From contig JAFVZT010000030.1 in assembly GCA_017508045.1 (NCBI GenBank), forward strand, positions 30,160 through 94,159: a stretch of DNA of 64,000 bases, read 5' to 3'. A program made the position numbers and the translations under genes. Shown here in pieces: positions 51,208-60,706 of this stretch. The stretch is from Oscillospiraceae bacterium. Its GTDB lineage: Bacteria > Bacillota > Clostridia > Oscillospirales > Oscillospiraceae. The notes under the pieces are model-generated. The model was not told where the DNA came from and ran no database searches. It worked only from the letters and a program-made list of their open reading frames with translations. Each line of letters opens with the position of its first letter. Positions within the stretch are counted from its first letter, which is position 1.

Positions 51208-52419
51208 TCATCGCAGATGTTCGGTAATTTTAAATTGTTGCCTTTTTTCTGACAGCCCTACAATTGCAGAGAAAAACCAAAACAGCATATAGTTGCAGAA
51301 CAAGGATGTGCCAAAGAGCATAGTAAAGAAAAGAATACAAACTATTTTCGATTCCTTACAGTCTGCTTTTTTATAGGATTTATAAAACATATATAATGTC
51401 AACACAAAGCCGATGATGCCGCAGCCATACAAAATATACGTTGCACTTGTTGCGTAAACATTATTGAGAATAACACCATATCCATGCCCTATCAGCTTGT
51501 CCGTAAAATCACTCTGTAAAAAAAGATCAATCGAGCCTAATCTGGCATCCGAAGCGCCATCATTAAACAAGAGTCTATCCAGCGCAAGCTTTGCTCCCGG
51601 AACAAAAATATACGCCGCAAGTGCTATCAAAAAAGCAGAGAACACTATAAATATGGACCGCATATTAAAACCCAGTGTTTGTATCATATAAAGAGCAAAG
51701 ACAACAACCAAGTAAATAATACCTTGCGCCGCCGTTGTCATCAGGATGCCGGCAGTAATAATGACGGTGCAAACAGCTTTTGTTCTGGATTTGAAAATGT
51801 TTTTTGAAAACAGCAGAAACGCCAATCCCACAACCATATACTGGGACGCCATTGCCGGTTCAAGAAAGAAGGACGTGGGACGGAAGTAATACGTGCCAAA
51901 CACAAGATCATAGTCAATCTGCCCGTACTCCTCCAAATAAAGGGGCAGGAAGGAAATTCGGCCCAGAATGATCTGTCCAAATCCATAGTAAAAAATATAT
52001 TGCAGATATATAAACAGAGCTGCTAAGGTTGAAATTAATACAACACCCTTTTCTAAAATCGATCTGGATATGTATTTAGGGCTTATGGTAACTGCCGCAG
52101 ACAAATAAAATATAAATTTAAATACTCTAAAAAATACGGTTGTTGCGGTAAGTCCTGATATATCACCGATTAATAAATTACGGATAAGAAACAACACCAC
52201 CACATACGCCATAAGCGGCGCAACAGCAAACAGCTTCTTGCTGATGGTTATTGTTTTTGAAAAGAATATATAACACAGCAAGGCACAAATCAGAATAACG
52301 TCACCAATGGTAAAGCTTGCAAACGCCTTGTACAAACACAAAACAGGATACAATGCTAAAAAAATCGAAAAATAGGTTTGCGATTTTGGTCTCTTCCTAT
52401 TGTTTATCGCATAGCCCAT
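51208..52419 (-). CDS. Wzy-like O-antigen/capsule polymerase
   Basis: 403 residues with about 11 hydrophobic segments and one long outside loop containing GQIDYDLVFGTYYFRPTSFF and FLEPAMASQYM, the pattern of O-antigen polymerases. It would join lipid-linked repeat units outside the membrane, together with the Wzx-like flippase. The sequence is AT-rich relative to the arginine operon, as is common for glycan loci. Polymerases are poorly conserved, so the call rests on topology, the loop motif and context. Confidence 0.8.
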   Translation of the reverse strand: MGYAINNRKRPKSQTYFSIFLALYPVLCLYKAFASFTIGDVILICALLCYIFFSKTITISKKLFAVAPLMAYVVVLFLIRNLLIGDISGLTATTVFFRVFKFIFYLSAAVTISPKYISRSILEKGVVLISTLAALFIYLQYIFYYGFGQIILGRISFLPLYLEEYGQIDYDLVFGTYYFRPTSFFLEPAMASQYMVVGLAFLLFSKNIFKSRTKAVCTVIITAGILMTTAAQGIIYLVVVFALYMIQTLGFNMRSIFIVFSAFLIALAAYIFVPGAKLALDRLLFNDGASDARLGSIDLFLQSDFTDKLIGHGYGVILNNVYATSATYILYGCGIIGFVLTLYMFYKSYKKADCKESKIVCILFFTMLFGTSLFCNYMLFWFFSAIVGLSEKRQQFKITEHLR

Positions 52420-52439
52420 AGCTATCCCCCTATCACTTT

Positions 52440-53537
52440 TTACTGCATATTCACGGATTGTTTTATCACTGCAATGCCGTCACGATATTCCTGCAGCACA
52501 CGCTCAAGCGCAACATCACAATTATTGTTTAACTCCGGAACAGCAATATTTGCGTATTTCTCATAAATATCATCTGCAAACGTATCGCTTGCAGGGTCGA
52601 CCGAAAAGCCCACTCCCGCGCCCTCGGCGCATTCACCCATAAACGAACCGGGCATACAAATCTGTGGGATTCTGAAAACAATCCCGTCGTAATACTTATT
52701 CCCCATAGCAAGCATGGTATTGGCATCTTTGTAGACATTATGTATAATGTCCGTTTGCCGGACAAAGGTATACCTGTCCTCGGGCTTGTACTCACCGTGA
52801 AAAAAAATATTGGTGGCATTGAGCTCTTTTGCATAAGCCTTGAGGTTCATAGCTACCTGCTGCTCTCTTCCGTAATAGTGCAGCTCAAAGCGTTCGTCCT
52901 GAGAAAGCTTTTTAATTATTTCTCTGTTGATTTCTTCGTGGCGGATAAAGCCCCAGAAGGCAACCCGGATTTTCTCAGACGGGATTCCGTTCTTTTCCTT
53001 TTCATCCCGGTGGTTCAAAGAATCCAGCAGAAGGTTATGGGAGGTGTAAATTCTTTCTTGACAGTCCTCCGGCAAAAATTTTCTAAATGCATCGCTGCTT
53101 ACAAAGGTGGCATAAGCGTTTCTGGTGATATCCCCAACAATCTTTTTATATGGCACAAAGCCTTCATAGGTAGAATCCCGATAATCGAAAATGTATTTTC
53201 CTGCATATCTTTTTTTCAGCACGTCCGCAACCAGCACGCCGGTTAACGTGTGCAGTACAAACACAAAATCAAACTTTTCCGATGTGAGGACACTTTTTGC
53301 AAACTTCCTGTATTTTGCAAACGAGCTGATTTTGGAAAGCTTGGACACATCGTCCTCCTGATAACACCGGAATTCGTGGAGAGTACAATCTGAATATTTT
53401 GTTAAATCTTCTTCCTGTAAATCCCTGTTCCAGTATGACAAGTGAACCTCATGTCTGGTTTTATCAATATTGTCCAGATAAAAATTCATATAGGGCATAT
53501 ATTTAATTTTGGCAAAACCCATTATTAATATTTTCAT
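52440..53537 (-). CDS. Probable glycosyltransferase (GT-B fold)
   Basis: 365 residues. A Rossmann-like start (MKILIMGFAKIKYMPYM), a second Rossmann half from about 190 (IRVAFWGFIRHEEINREII), then YTFVRQTDIIHNVY and NKYYDGIVFRIPQICMPGS, which resemble donor-site blocks of glycosyltransferases. No strict EX7E pair is obvious, so the subfamily is uncertain. It lies between the polymerase and a WbuB-like transferase. Confidence 0.75.
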   Translation of the reverse strand: MKILIMGFAKIKYMPYMNFYLDNIDKTRHEVHLSYWNRDLQEEDLTKYSDCTLHEFRCYQEDDVSKLSKISSFAKYRKFAKSVLTSEKFDFVFVLHTLTGVLVADVLKKRYAGKYIFDYRDSTYEGFVPYKKIVGDITRNAYATFVSSDAFRKFLPEDCQERIYTSHNLLLDSLNHRDEKEKNGIPSEKIRVAFWGFIRHEEINREIIKKLSQDERFELHYYGREQQVAMNLKAYAKELNATNIFFHGEYKPEDRYTFVRQTDIIHNVYKDANTMLAMGNKYYDGIVFRIPQICMPGSFMGECAEGAGVGFSVDPASDTFADDIYEKYANIAVPELNNNCDVALERVLQEYRDGIAVIKQSVNMQ

Positions 53538-53558
53538 AACCTTCCCCCTACAAACTTA

Positions 53559-54755
53559 TCACAGATAACAAGACATTTGATCCATAAGCTTCTTTTTGTT
53601 GAATTGACGTTCAAAGTAATTACGCGCACACGCGCCCATTGATCGTAAAGCTGCGTCATTTGCCATTTGGCAAATATTATTTGCCAATTCAGCTGCATCT
53701 CCGATAGGTGCGCACAAGCCGCACCCTGCCTCCCGGATTATTCGCTCCGTTTCGCCACCGGCTGAGGCTATTATCGAACATCCGCATGCCATATAGGATT
53801 GCAGCTTAGCAGGAATGGTCATTTCGTATAGCGGATTATTTGCAAAAGACAAAAACGCCACATCACTTGAAGCTAGAATACTTGGTATCTCAGTAGCCGG
53901 TCGTTGCCCAATCAAATTGAAATATTCTTCAACATCCTCAGCTTTAATCTGCGCTATCAGATTATTCTTATTTCTGCCATCGCCAACAATATTAAACCGA
54001 ACCTTTACGGAACGTTCTTTTAAAAGTTTCGCTGTTTTGGGTAATATTTCTAGGCCTTGCGCTGTGCCGATGTTGCCTGTAAAGGTAACATTCAGCACAC
54101 CGTCCTGAGGAATAAGTTCTGATTTAACATCCGTTGGTTGGTAAAAATCCTCAGCATATTGGGGCCAGTACTCCACTTTTTCCTCCTCCCCCGGCGTGCG
54201 TTTTTGTATTTGCTTTACAAAGCTCGGGGAGGTTGCAAATATTTTGTCGCAGTTTTTATATATATAGTTGACCATTTTGCTGATAGGTCCGATTATCGCC
54301 TTGTTTCGTATGCCCGTGATTATTTCAACATTTTCCGGCCAAAGATCCTGGACATATAAATAGTTCGGTATTTTGTGTTTTTTTGCATACCACACGCCAA
54401 TAAGCGCTTGTGTCATCGGGGAAACCTCGAAGGTAAAAACGACATCAGCCTTAACTTTGGTAAAGCTTTTCCAAAAGAAACCTGAAACCACAAAGGATAA
54501 ATAATTCAAAACCATACCGATTGCATTACTTCCGCGGGCAATCAGCGGTATTCGAATTACATCTACCCCGTTCCAATTTTCTTTTCTTTTTTTAAACCAT
54601 CCGTATCCGGCATAAAATTTCCCCTGAGGATAATTAGGGATGCCTGTTAATACAGTTACTTTGTGTCCGCGCTTCACCCATTCAGACGCAATATCATTAA
54701 TGCGGAATTGTTCGGGATAAAAATATTGAGATACAACTAAAATATGTTTTTTCAT
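53559..54755 (-). CDS. WbuB-like glycosyltransferase (probable FucNAc transferase)
   Basis: 398 residues from MKKHILVVSQYFYPEQFRIN (ATG at 54753-54755). KVTVLTGIPNYPQGKFYAGY, YLYVQDLWPENVEIITGI and VTFTGNIGTAQGLEILPKTA are characteristic of the WbuB/CapJ-type GT4 family. WbuB in E. coli O26 is proposed to add L-FucNAc, which agrees with capE/F/G in this locus. The start overlaps the epimerase stop (ATGA). The specific donor is inferred from family and context. Confidence 0.88.
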   Translation of the reverse strand: MKKHILVVSQYFYPEQFRINDIASEWVKRGHKVTVLTGIPNYPQGKFYAGYGWFKKRKENWNGVDVIRIPLIARGSNAIGMVLNYLSFVVSGFFWKSFTKVKADVVFTFEVSPMTQALIGVWYAKKHKIPNYLYVQDLWPENVEIITGIRNKAIIGPISKMVNYIYKNCDKIFATSPSFVKQIQKRTPGEEEKVEYWPQYAEDFYQPTDVKSELIPQDGVLNVTFTGNIGTAQGLEILPKTAKLLKERSVKVRFNIVGDGRNKNNLIAQIKAEDVEEYFNLIGQRPATEIPSILASSDVAFLSFANNPLYEMTIPAKLQSYMACGCSIIASAGGETERIIREAGCGLCAPIGDAAELANNICQMANDAALRSMGACARNYFERQFNKKKLMDQMSCYL

Positions 54756-55636
54756 TGGTGGACACATTCCGTTCTTGATATTGATTCTTCCAGATTGCAC
54801 ACATTATAGGCAAGCTCTGCTTCATTCGTTTGAAGATCGTAGCTCAGGCTGCCAAAGGCTTTATTGACAAGCCCTGTAAACAGGCTCATGAATTTCAGCG
54901 CCCAGCCAAAGCCCTTAACAAGGAACATTTTCTTTCCGTGCGCCTGCGCTATCATTTTCACAAGCTCGCTGGTATTGCTGTATTCTAAGTTTTGCGGCCA
55001 AAAAGTGCCAGTAGCTTCGTTTGCAATCATAAGGCGAACAAACTCGCAGAGATTTTCAATATACAGCATAGACCGCTGATTTTTTACATAAGGGAAAACC
55101 GGCATCTTCAATGCAATTTTAGCAAGCAACGGGTAGTTGCCCTTACTCCCTTTTCCGTAAATCATTGGGGGGCGAAGAATTACTACTTTAAAATTGTCAT
55201 CACCAAGGGGTCTTATTCCGTTTTCAGCCTGGACCTTGCTATCGCCATAGCAATTTGCAGGACTAACGGGTGTTTCTCTGGTAATAACTTTTGATTTGCC
55301 AATCGGCGCGCTATCGCCGTAAACAATGACGCTGCTCATAAAGATGAACTGCTTTGCGCCGTCTGCTTTTGCTTTCTTTGCTGTTTCTACAGTAAGATCG
55401 GTATTAACAGAATAATAAAGCTTCGCCTTTTCCTTGCTAATCTTTCCGCTATCAGAGTGGGCAATTCCCGCTACATGAAACACACTGTCATATTGAGAAA
55501 AATCCTTTTCCCGCCAGGTGCCGTCTATCATATCAACGGTATCGACTGTGTAGACATCCGGATAATTAGCTTTTATATAGTTCTCAAAAGAGGTGCCAAT
55601 GTAGCTGTTTGCTCCTGTAATTAATACCTTTTTCAT
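54752..55636 (-). CDS. NAD-dependent epimerase/dehydratase, CapN/WbpV-like 4-ketoreductase
   Basis: 294 residues. KKVLITGANSYIGTSFENYI binds NAD; the catalytic FIFMSSVIVYG and NCYGDSKVQAE (YxxxK replaced by YGDSK) and VILRPPMIYGKGSKGNYPLL fit the extended SDR group that reduces UDP-4-keto-6-deoxy-GlcNAc to UDP-D-QuiNAc or FucNAc. Position next to the initiating transferase suggests it makes the first sugar of the repeat unit. Exact stereochemistry is not readable. Confidence 0.82.
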   Translation of the reverse strand: MKKVLITGANSYIGTSFENYIKANYPDVYTVDTVDMIDGTWREKDFSQYDSVFHVAGIAHSDSGKISKEKAKLYYSVNTDLTVETAKKAKADGAKQFIFMSSVIVYGDSAPIGKSKVITRETPVSPANCYGDSKVQAENGIRPLGDDNFKVVILRPPMIYGKGSKGNYPLLAKIALKMPVFPYVKNQRSMLYIENLCEFVRLMIANEATGTFWPQNLEYSNTSELVKMIAQAHGKKMFLVKGFGWALKFMSLFTGLVNKAFGSLSYDLQTNEAELAYNVCNLEESISRTECVHQ

Positions 55637-55861
55637 CCTGACAATTTTTCCTTTTCTTCCTGCTTTTTCATTTCGCCGGTGCCGCCTTCCACAACACCGT
55701 CCAATTTAAAAACCGAGATGATTGTCCCAATATCTGCAGCGACTCATCAAGGCTGTGCGCCCGAATACACTTGCGTGTCTTTTGATATACTACTGTGGAT
55801 TCTCAAGTATATGAGTCGGTCTTTCATACGGAGCAGACATTCTCATCCTGTAGAGCATATA
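55637..55861. other. Spacer with only short broken frames
   Basis: 225 bp between the formyltransferase and epimerase genes in an otherwise tightly packed operon. On the minus strand there are short interrupted frames (one reads DIGTIISVFKLDGVVEGG and runs to the epimerase region) but no start with a ribosome-binding site. It may be the remnant of a lost gene. Confidence 0.4.
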
Positions 55862-56653
55862 TCAGCAAAGTTTCTTTCCTTTTTTTCTAAAATCCTTAGC
55901 CTGTTCGACTGTAGGCCAAGAAAAATAGCTACCGTTTTCTGTATCATTTTTTCTGGATTCCAAGGTTCCGTTTGCTACACGCTCAATGGCTTCAACCATT
56001 GCTTCGCCTCCAACAAGCTTTGTCTTACCCATCAGCTGAAACATATTCTTACAATCTGAAATGTCAACTGACTTCTGCACGCAGATATCACCATCGTCAA
56101 TTGCCGCACTCATATAATGAACAGTTGCTCCGCCAAGTTTCTCATCGTTATACAGATACCAGAACGAAGGTAAGCATCCGCGATAGTCCGGAAGCAAAGC
56201 ACCGTGAACATTCAACACTCCGTGCTTAGGGACGGCAAGAAGCTTTGGCTTTATAACCTGTGGGGCAGAATAGGAAATGATAAGATCCGGATTTATCTTT
56301 TCAACATGAGCAATATATTCCTCACAATTTACATTTTCCACCACTTTGTACTCAGCGCCGATTTTCTTGGCAGCGGATTTAATTGAGCAGGTACCGCCAT
56401 ACATAGTAAGTCCAGATGCATTATCAATGGCATTTTGAAGCTTTCTCCAGAAAGTCTTGAAACCCATTTTTGCGCACTGAAAAAATCCAAACCACTTAAC
56501 CATATCAGAAATTTTATTATCTAATGAGCTTTTGGCTCTATTATCTACCACCTCTACTATTTCACACACCTTAGACGCTTTTATAATGTTCGTGGGAATA
56601 AAAAAGCCGTCCTGCTGTGTCAATACGATAACCTTAAGTTTTCCATTACTCAT
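55862..56653 (-). CDS. Sugar N-formyltransferase-family protein
   Basis: 263 residues from the ATG at 56651-56653 behind AGGAG. The formyltransferase core has LIISYSAPQVIKPKLL, the catalytic block GVLNVHGALLPDYRGCLPSF (Asn and His) and the Asp-bearing GGATVHYMSAAIDDGDICVQ. It should use N10-formyltetrahydrofolate to formylate an amino sugar, as in Qui4NFo or similar glycans, rather than methionyl-tRNA. Lies between the initiating transferase and the epimerase. Confidence 0.88.
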   Translation of the reverse strand: MSNGKLKVIVLTQQDGFFIPTNIIKASKVCEIVEVVDNRAKSSLDNKISDMVKWFGFFQCAKMGFKTFWRKLQNAIDNASGLTMYGGTCSIKSAAKKIGAEYKVVENVNCEEYIAHVEKINPDLIISYSAPQVIKPKLLAVPKHGVLNVHGALLPDYRGCLPSFWYLYNDEKLGGATVHYMSAAIDDGDICVQKSVDISDCKNMFQLMGKTKLVGGEAMVEAIERVANGTLESRKNDTENGSYFSWPTVEQAKDFRKKGKKLC

Positions 56654-56776
56654 TTTGGTTCTCCTCACATATCACTTTGATCGGCAAATATTTACTGTCC
56701 GCATCTCGAAATACACCGCTTTTACATAAGTACAGCGAATAATGCACCTAAAAGCCGGTAGCTTAAGTTTTATGAC

Positions 56777-57478
56777 TTAGGTCAATACCCCAACGACCTC
56801 TTCAAGGGCACGTTTATCTCCGTCAACTGCTTCTATCAGTTCTTTCAAAATTTTCACCTGAGGACGATGAAATACCGTTCCGAAAATGCAAAGAACCGTG
56901 TACCAAATCAGCTTAATATCATAGCCGGTTTTTTGCATTCCCACATAATAACGGTCAAGAGCAAGACGAGTAGGGGCTACTTTTTCCATATACTCAGCTT
57001 CATCTTCTATTGTGTCACCATATAAGTAATCATAAAGAGCTGACGGGCTGGTCAGTCCCGCCTTCAATTGTGCCACAATTGCATTTTCGCCGCCTCTCGT
57101 AATCGGTATTTGATCTATTGCAGCCGGTCTCGGACCAACAACAGTCATATCACCGAGAAAGACATTCAAAAGCTGGGGCAATTCGTCAAGCTTTGTTGCT
57201 CTAATAAAGCGTCCAAAAGGAAAAATTCTATCCTGATCCGGACGCAAGCTTTTTTCATTCGCGTTTCTGTCAACACGCATGGAACGGAACTTATACATTT
57301 TGAATACGCGATTGTCTTTTGTTACGCGTTTTGCATAGTAAAATACCGGTCCCGGATCGGATACTTCAATCCCAATTATCACAATCAGCCATACCGGAAA
57401 TAAAACAATGAGAGCGAGTCCAGAAGCACAGATATCAAAAAACCGTTTTAAAAAGCGATAACCAATGCTGGGTTTCAT
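56777..57478 (-). CDS. Undecaprenyl-phosphate sugar-phosphate transferase (initiating enzyme)
   Basis: 233 residues. One membrane anchor (about 10-35, CASGLALIVLFPVWLIVIIG), then the bacterial sugar transferase domain with KMYKFRSMRVDRNANE, RATKLDELPQLLNVFLGDM, VGPRPA and GLTSPSALYDYLYGD. It moves a sugar-1-phosphate from a UDP-sugar to undecaprenyl phosphate, starting each repeat unit. Small PglC-type enzyme without the polytopic WbaP part. ATG at 57476-57478 has GGGAGAA upstream. Confidence 0.92.
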   Translation of the reverse strand: MKPSIGYRFLKRFFDICASGLALIVLFPVWLIVIIGIEVSDPGPVFYYAKRVTKDNRVFKMYKFRSMRVDRNANEKSLRPDQDRIFPFGRFIRATKLDELPQLLNVFLGDMTVVGPRPAAIDQIPITRGGENAIVAQLKAGLTSPSALYDYLYGDTIEDEAEYMEKVAPTRLALDRYYVGMQKTGYDIKLIWYTVLCIFGTVFHRPQVKILKELIEAVDGDKRALEEVVGVLT

Positions 57479-57490
57479 CACAATTCTCCC

Positions 57491-58162
57491 TTATGTTTTA
57501 TAAAATACAGATTCAAAAGCCTCTGCATAGTTGCAGCCGGACTGAACACCACGATAAGCTGCTAAACCTTCAATTGCCTCAACACTTCTCGGATGAGGAT
57601 ACGGTCTCATAACACCCCGGTAAGCTTCCAATGCCCTCAATTTTACTTCAATACCGCTTTTCCCGATTTCCACAAACATATTCGGTGTGAACCGATTGGC
57701 CGAGGAATCGAAAGACCATTCTGTAGAGCTTGGAACTTCCATATAGATGAACTGCTTCAGAGGTGAAATTCCCTCTTTACGTTGAAACAGACGAGAGGCT
57801 GCCTGAGCCGCATAGCTCGTCATTACATGATCGTTATTTGTATCAGACGGATGATGGGTATAAATGCTGTCAGCATTCCAATCCTCAATGCAAGATTCAA
57901 TAAACTGAACTAGCTTTAAATGAGGCACAGTGTTCATCTGAATATTTGGAAAATCTGCACTGTATGCTTTATGAATGCCCATGATAGAAAAAGCTTTCTT
58001 TTGATCGGCGCTCAGTGTGTCAGATAGATTCGCTCTTGCCGCTGCATGGTTGACAAGCGTTGCCACAGCTACCTTATGACCTTCGTTTATAAGCTTATGT
58101 ATCGTTGCGCCAGCTCCAAGCACTTCGTCGTCCGGATGTGCTACAACAAATAGTATGTTCAT
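57491..58162 (-). CDS. PIG-L family de-N-acetylase
   Basis: 223 residues. The AHPDDEVLGAGATIHKL start (zinc ligands in HPDDE, about 9-13) and HHPSDTNNDHVMTS (about 118) define PIG-L/LmbE zinc deacetylases, which remove acetyl from N-acetyl sugars. As first gene of the glycan operon, it may free an amine that is then formylated or aminoacylated by later gene products; this is inference. Confidence 0.92.
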   Translation of the reverse strand: MNILFVVAHPDDEVLGAGATIHKLINEGHKVAVATLVNHAAARANLSDTLSADQKKAFSIMGIHKAYSADFPNIQMNTVPHLKLVQFIESCIEDWNADSIYTHHPSDTNNDHVMTSYAAQAASRLFQRKEGISPLKQFIYMEVPSSTEWSFDSSANRFTPNMFVEIGKSGIEVKLRALEAYRGVMRPYPHPRSVEAIEGLAAYRGVQSGCNYAEAFESVFYKT

Positions 58163-58263
58163 TCCGTATTTCCTTCTCCAGTTTTTAATGATTATAATTA
58201 GTATGCCAACAACTCATATGCTTCTGCGGAATTTATTAGTTTATAATCACAACAAAATATGCG

Positions 58264-58290
58264 GTTTTGCACGCATCAAATGCAAAACTA
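58264..58290 (-). other. Hairpin in the 5' leader of the glycan operon
   Basis: ttttgca / tgcaaaa with a 9-nt loop, between the promoter and the first gene (leader of about 145 nt). It could affect readthrough or RNA stability; no known riboswitch is recognised. Confidence 0.4.
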
Positions 58291-58314
58291 TAAATTGACA
58301 TAATTACCTAGTGA

Positions 58315-58343
58315 ATTATACCACAATTCAGCCCAACAGTCAA
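58315..58343 (-). promoter_or_regulatory. Promoter of the polysaccharide operon
   Basis: On the minus strand, TTGACT (complement of 58338-58343) and TATAAT (complement of 58315-58320) with exactly 17 bp. All 20 downstream genes run the same way. Confidence 0.85.
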
Positions 58344-58415
58344 TGTTTTTAAACAAACCGGCTATACTATTGTGTCGGTAATCCTGCAAAAAAATCTGGA
58401 ATAAATTCCAGTTCT

Positions 58416-59108
58416 CTACTCCGGTTTTAGCAGCCAGAAAATCAGCTGCAGAACGCCTAAGTGGGCGGGATAATAAAGGTAGAATATATACTTTAAATTC
58501 ATTTTCCCCCGCTGTCCGTTATAGGTCAGCAAAATCGGCAGGGTCAGCAAGGCCAGCCACTGAATACCGCCGTAAACGCACCCCAGACCCACCAGAATAA
58601 GTCCCCCGGCGGCCAGGCTGCCCCAGGGCTTTTTCCCTAAATAAAATGCCACCGGCAGCAGCACGCCAAAAAATCCGTAATCCACGCCAAAGCCCGTCCC
58701 GGATAAAATTGGGGGCAAAATTTCCGTTACAAAATACGCCCCGGCAACGCCTGTGCAAGCCAATATTCTTGCGCCCCAGGTGTTCTTTTTCACGCTGTTT
58801 TGTATCAGCCAAATCAGTCCGATGGACATGCTGAAGGTCACCAGAATACACTGATACAAGGATTGGGATGCAACCAGATATATGATTTGGCACACCCCCG
58901 CCAGCGCCGCCACCTTTGTAAGATACCCCTTCATGCTGCGGGTATGCCGGCAGCCCTCGGCAATTAAAAATGCATAAATCGGCAAGGAAAGCCGTCCGAT
59001 GATCCGTAATATGGCGCATTGGGGCAGAAAAAGCACCCCGATATGGTCAACGGTCATAGCAATCAGCGCCAGCAGCTTCAGCTGATTCGCGTTTAAGCCT
59101 TTTTTCAT
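58416..59108 (-). CDS. TraX-family membrane protein
   Basis: 230 residues with about eight hydrophobic segments. NANQLKLLALIAMTVDHIGV and GRLSLPIYAFLIAEGCRHTR are TraX signatures. TraX acetylates F pilin in plasmids, but chromosomal copies in Clostridia are common and probably acetylate surface polymers. It lies between the glycan locus and a divergent ligase-like gene. The sequence is GC-richer than the glycan locus, so it is probably not part of it. Confidence 0.88.
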   Translation of the reverse strand: MKKGLNANQLKLLALIAMTVDHIGVLFLPQCAILRIIGRLSLPIYAFLIAEGCRHTRSMKGYLTKVAALAGVCQIIYLVASQSLYQCILVTFSMSIGLIWLIQNSVKKNTWGARILACTGVAGAYFVTEILPPILSGTGFGVDYGFFGVLLPVAFYLGKKPWGSLAAGGLILVGLGCVYGGIQWLALLTLPILLTYNGQRGKMNLKYIFYLYYPAHLGVLQLIFWLLKPE

Positions 59109-59187
59109 CTTGCTTCTCCTCTGTCTTTTTCGGAAGTCCTGACTTTTGTATTTATTCTAAAGAATTTATTAAATTTCGTCAATTGCT

Positions 59188-59216
59188 TTGAATTTTCTTC
59201 GCTTTCGCGGTACAAT
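59188..59216 (+). promoter_or_regulatory. Promoter of the O-antigen-ligase-like gene
   Basis: TTGAAT at 59188-59193 and TACAAT at 59211-59216, 17-bp spacer, 36 nt before the ATG at 59253. Confidence 0.65.
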
Positions 59217-59252
59217 GGGGACATCTTTCGTCCAAAGGAATCGATTGTACCT

Positions 59253-60659
59253 ATGAATTATATCAGTGATGTGAAGCAGCAATCCGGCATTCAGGTAATA
59301 AACCGGTTTTTGGCTTCGCCTTTATATGTTGTTTTGATTATGGCACTGTCCGCTGTGGCAAATATTTTTCAGGCAGAGCTTTTTGTTTACACCCTCTATA
59401 CCGCAGTTATCGTATATACCTGCCTGTTTGGGGTGGATTTATCTCCCCTAATGCCCATCACCCTTGCCTGCTACATCGCTCCCTCTGCCGCCAACAATCC
59501 GGGAAACAACGCAAATTCCGTATTCTCCGGCGCAAGCGGCATCTACATTGCCCTGCTGGGTGCATGTATCGCGGGCAGCATTTTATACCGGATTATCCGC
59601 CAAAAGCAGGGCATCTGTGCGGGAAAACCCAAGCTCCTTTTTGGCTTGCTTTTGCTGGGTGGCGCGTATATGCTCAGCGGTATCGGAAGCGCCGCCTATC
59701 CGGATTTTCTTATGAAAAATCTTCTGTTTGCCCTGATTCAAAGCCTTTCTTTACTCTTCCCTTACTGGCTGTTTTCCCGATATGTAGATTGGAAATCTAT
59801 CCGCAAGGATTACATGGCATGGATCGGCGTTAGCCTGGGCATAGCTATGGCAGCCCAGATTTTGGGAATCTGCCTGTTTCAGGATGTTTTTATCTTTGGC
59901 GTTATTTGGCGCGTTAACTTCTACACCGGCTGGGGTATGGCGAATAATATTGCCTTTATGCAAATTCTGGCGATCCCCTCTGCCTTTTACATTGCCCTGC
60001 GCTATCGCCGGGCATGGGCAGGACCGGTGCTGGGTGCCGTGTTTATGGCTGCCGCCTGTATGACCTATTCCCGAAATGCCATTTTGTTCGGCACGCTTAT
60101 TTACATTGTCTGCGCTCTGCTGACGCTCCGCTATGCGCCACGGCAAAAAAGCTACAAGTTCGTCCTGTTTGGCATTGCTCTTTTGGTGGTAGCAGTCTTT
60201 CTGGTGTTTCACAAACAGCTTGCCCGTGTATTCAGCGTGCTGCTGTTTAAGGGGCTGGACCTTTCCCACAGAGATGAATTTTTCAAAGAGGGTATGAAGC
60301 TGTTTTACCGGTGGCCCATATTCGGCAGCTCCTTCTTCTCCCCCGGCTTTCAGCCCTGGGACTGGGCAACCTTGGACAGCTTTTCAAGCTTCTTCCCGCC
60401 CCGCTGGCACAGCACGGTTATCCAGCTTTTTGCAAGCTGCGGTCTGGTAGGCGTAGCTGCCTACGGATTTCACCGGGTGCAAACCATCGTGGTATTTTGG
60501 AAAAAGCGCAGCAAGGAAAATGTTTTCTTACACTGCACCATTTTTATCATACTTGCCTGCAGCCTGTTGGACAGTCACTTCTTCAACGTAGGGCCTACAT
60601 TGTTTTACTCCATGCTCCTTGCCTTTAACGAGCATTGTCCGGAAGATAATGCCATATAG
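59253..60659 (+). CDS. O-antigen-ligase-like membrane protein
   Basis: 468 residues with about 11-12 hydrophobic segments. The region CMTYSRNAILFGTLIYIVCA and the later large loop with HRDEFFKEGMKLFYRWPIFG and HSTVIQLFASCGLVGVAAYG match the O-antigen ligase/polymerase superfamily (Wzy_C type). It could polymerise or attach a surface glycan, possibly a second polymer separate from the locus at 33-58 kb. ATG at 59253 has AAAGGAA upstream at a slightly long spacing. A terminator follows. Confidence 0.82.
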   Translation: MNYISDVKQQSGIQVINRFLASPLYVVLIMALSAVANIFQAELFVYTLYTAVIVYTCLFGVDLSPLMPITLACYIAPSAANNPGNNANSVFSGASGIYIALLGACIAGSILYRIIRQKQGICAGKPKLLFGLLLLGGAYMLSGIGSAAYPDFLMKNLLFALIQSLSLLFPYWLFSRYVDWKSIRKDYMAWIGVSLGIAMAAQILGICLFQDVFIFGVIWRVNFYTGWGMANNIAFMQILAIPSAFYIALRYRRAWAGPVLGAVFMAAACMTYSRNAILFGTLIYIVCALLTLRYAPRQKSYKFVLFGIALLVVAVFLVFHKQLARVFSVLLFKGLDLSHRDEFFKEGMKLFYRWPIFGSSFFSPGFQPWDWATLDSFSSFFPPRWHSTVIQLFASCGLVGVAAYGFHRVQTIVVFWKKRSKENVFLHCTIFIILACSLLDSHFFNVGPTLFYSMLLAFNEHCPEDNAI

Positions 60660-60699
60660 CAAACGGCTCTGTTGCAAAAAATGCAACAGAGCCGTTTCG
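60660..60699. terminator. Bidirectional terminator
   Basis: aaacggctctgttgca / tgcaacagagccgttt hairpin between convergent genes. Confidence 0.8.
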
Positions 60700-60706
60700 G
60701 TTTCGA

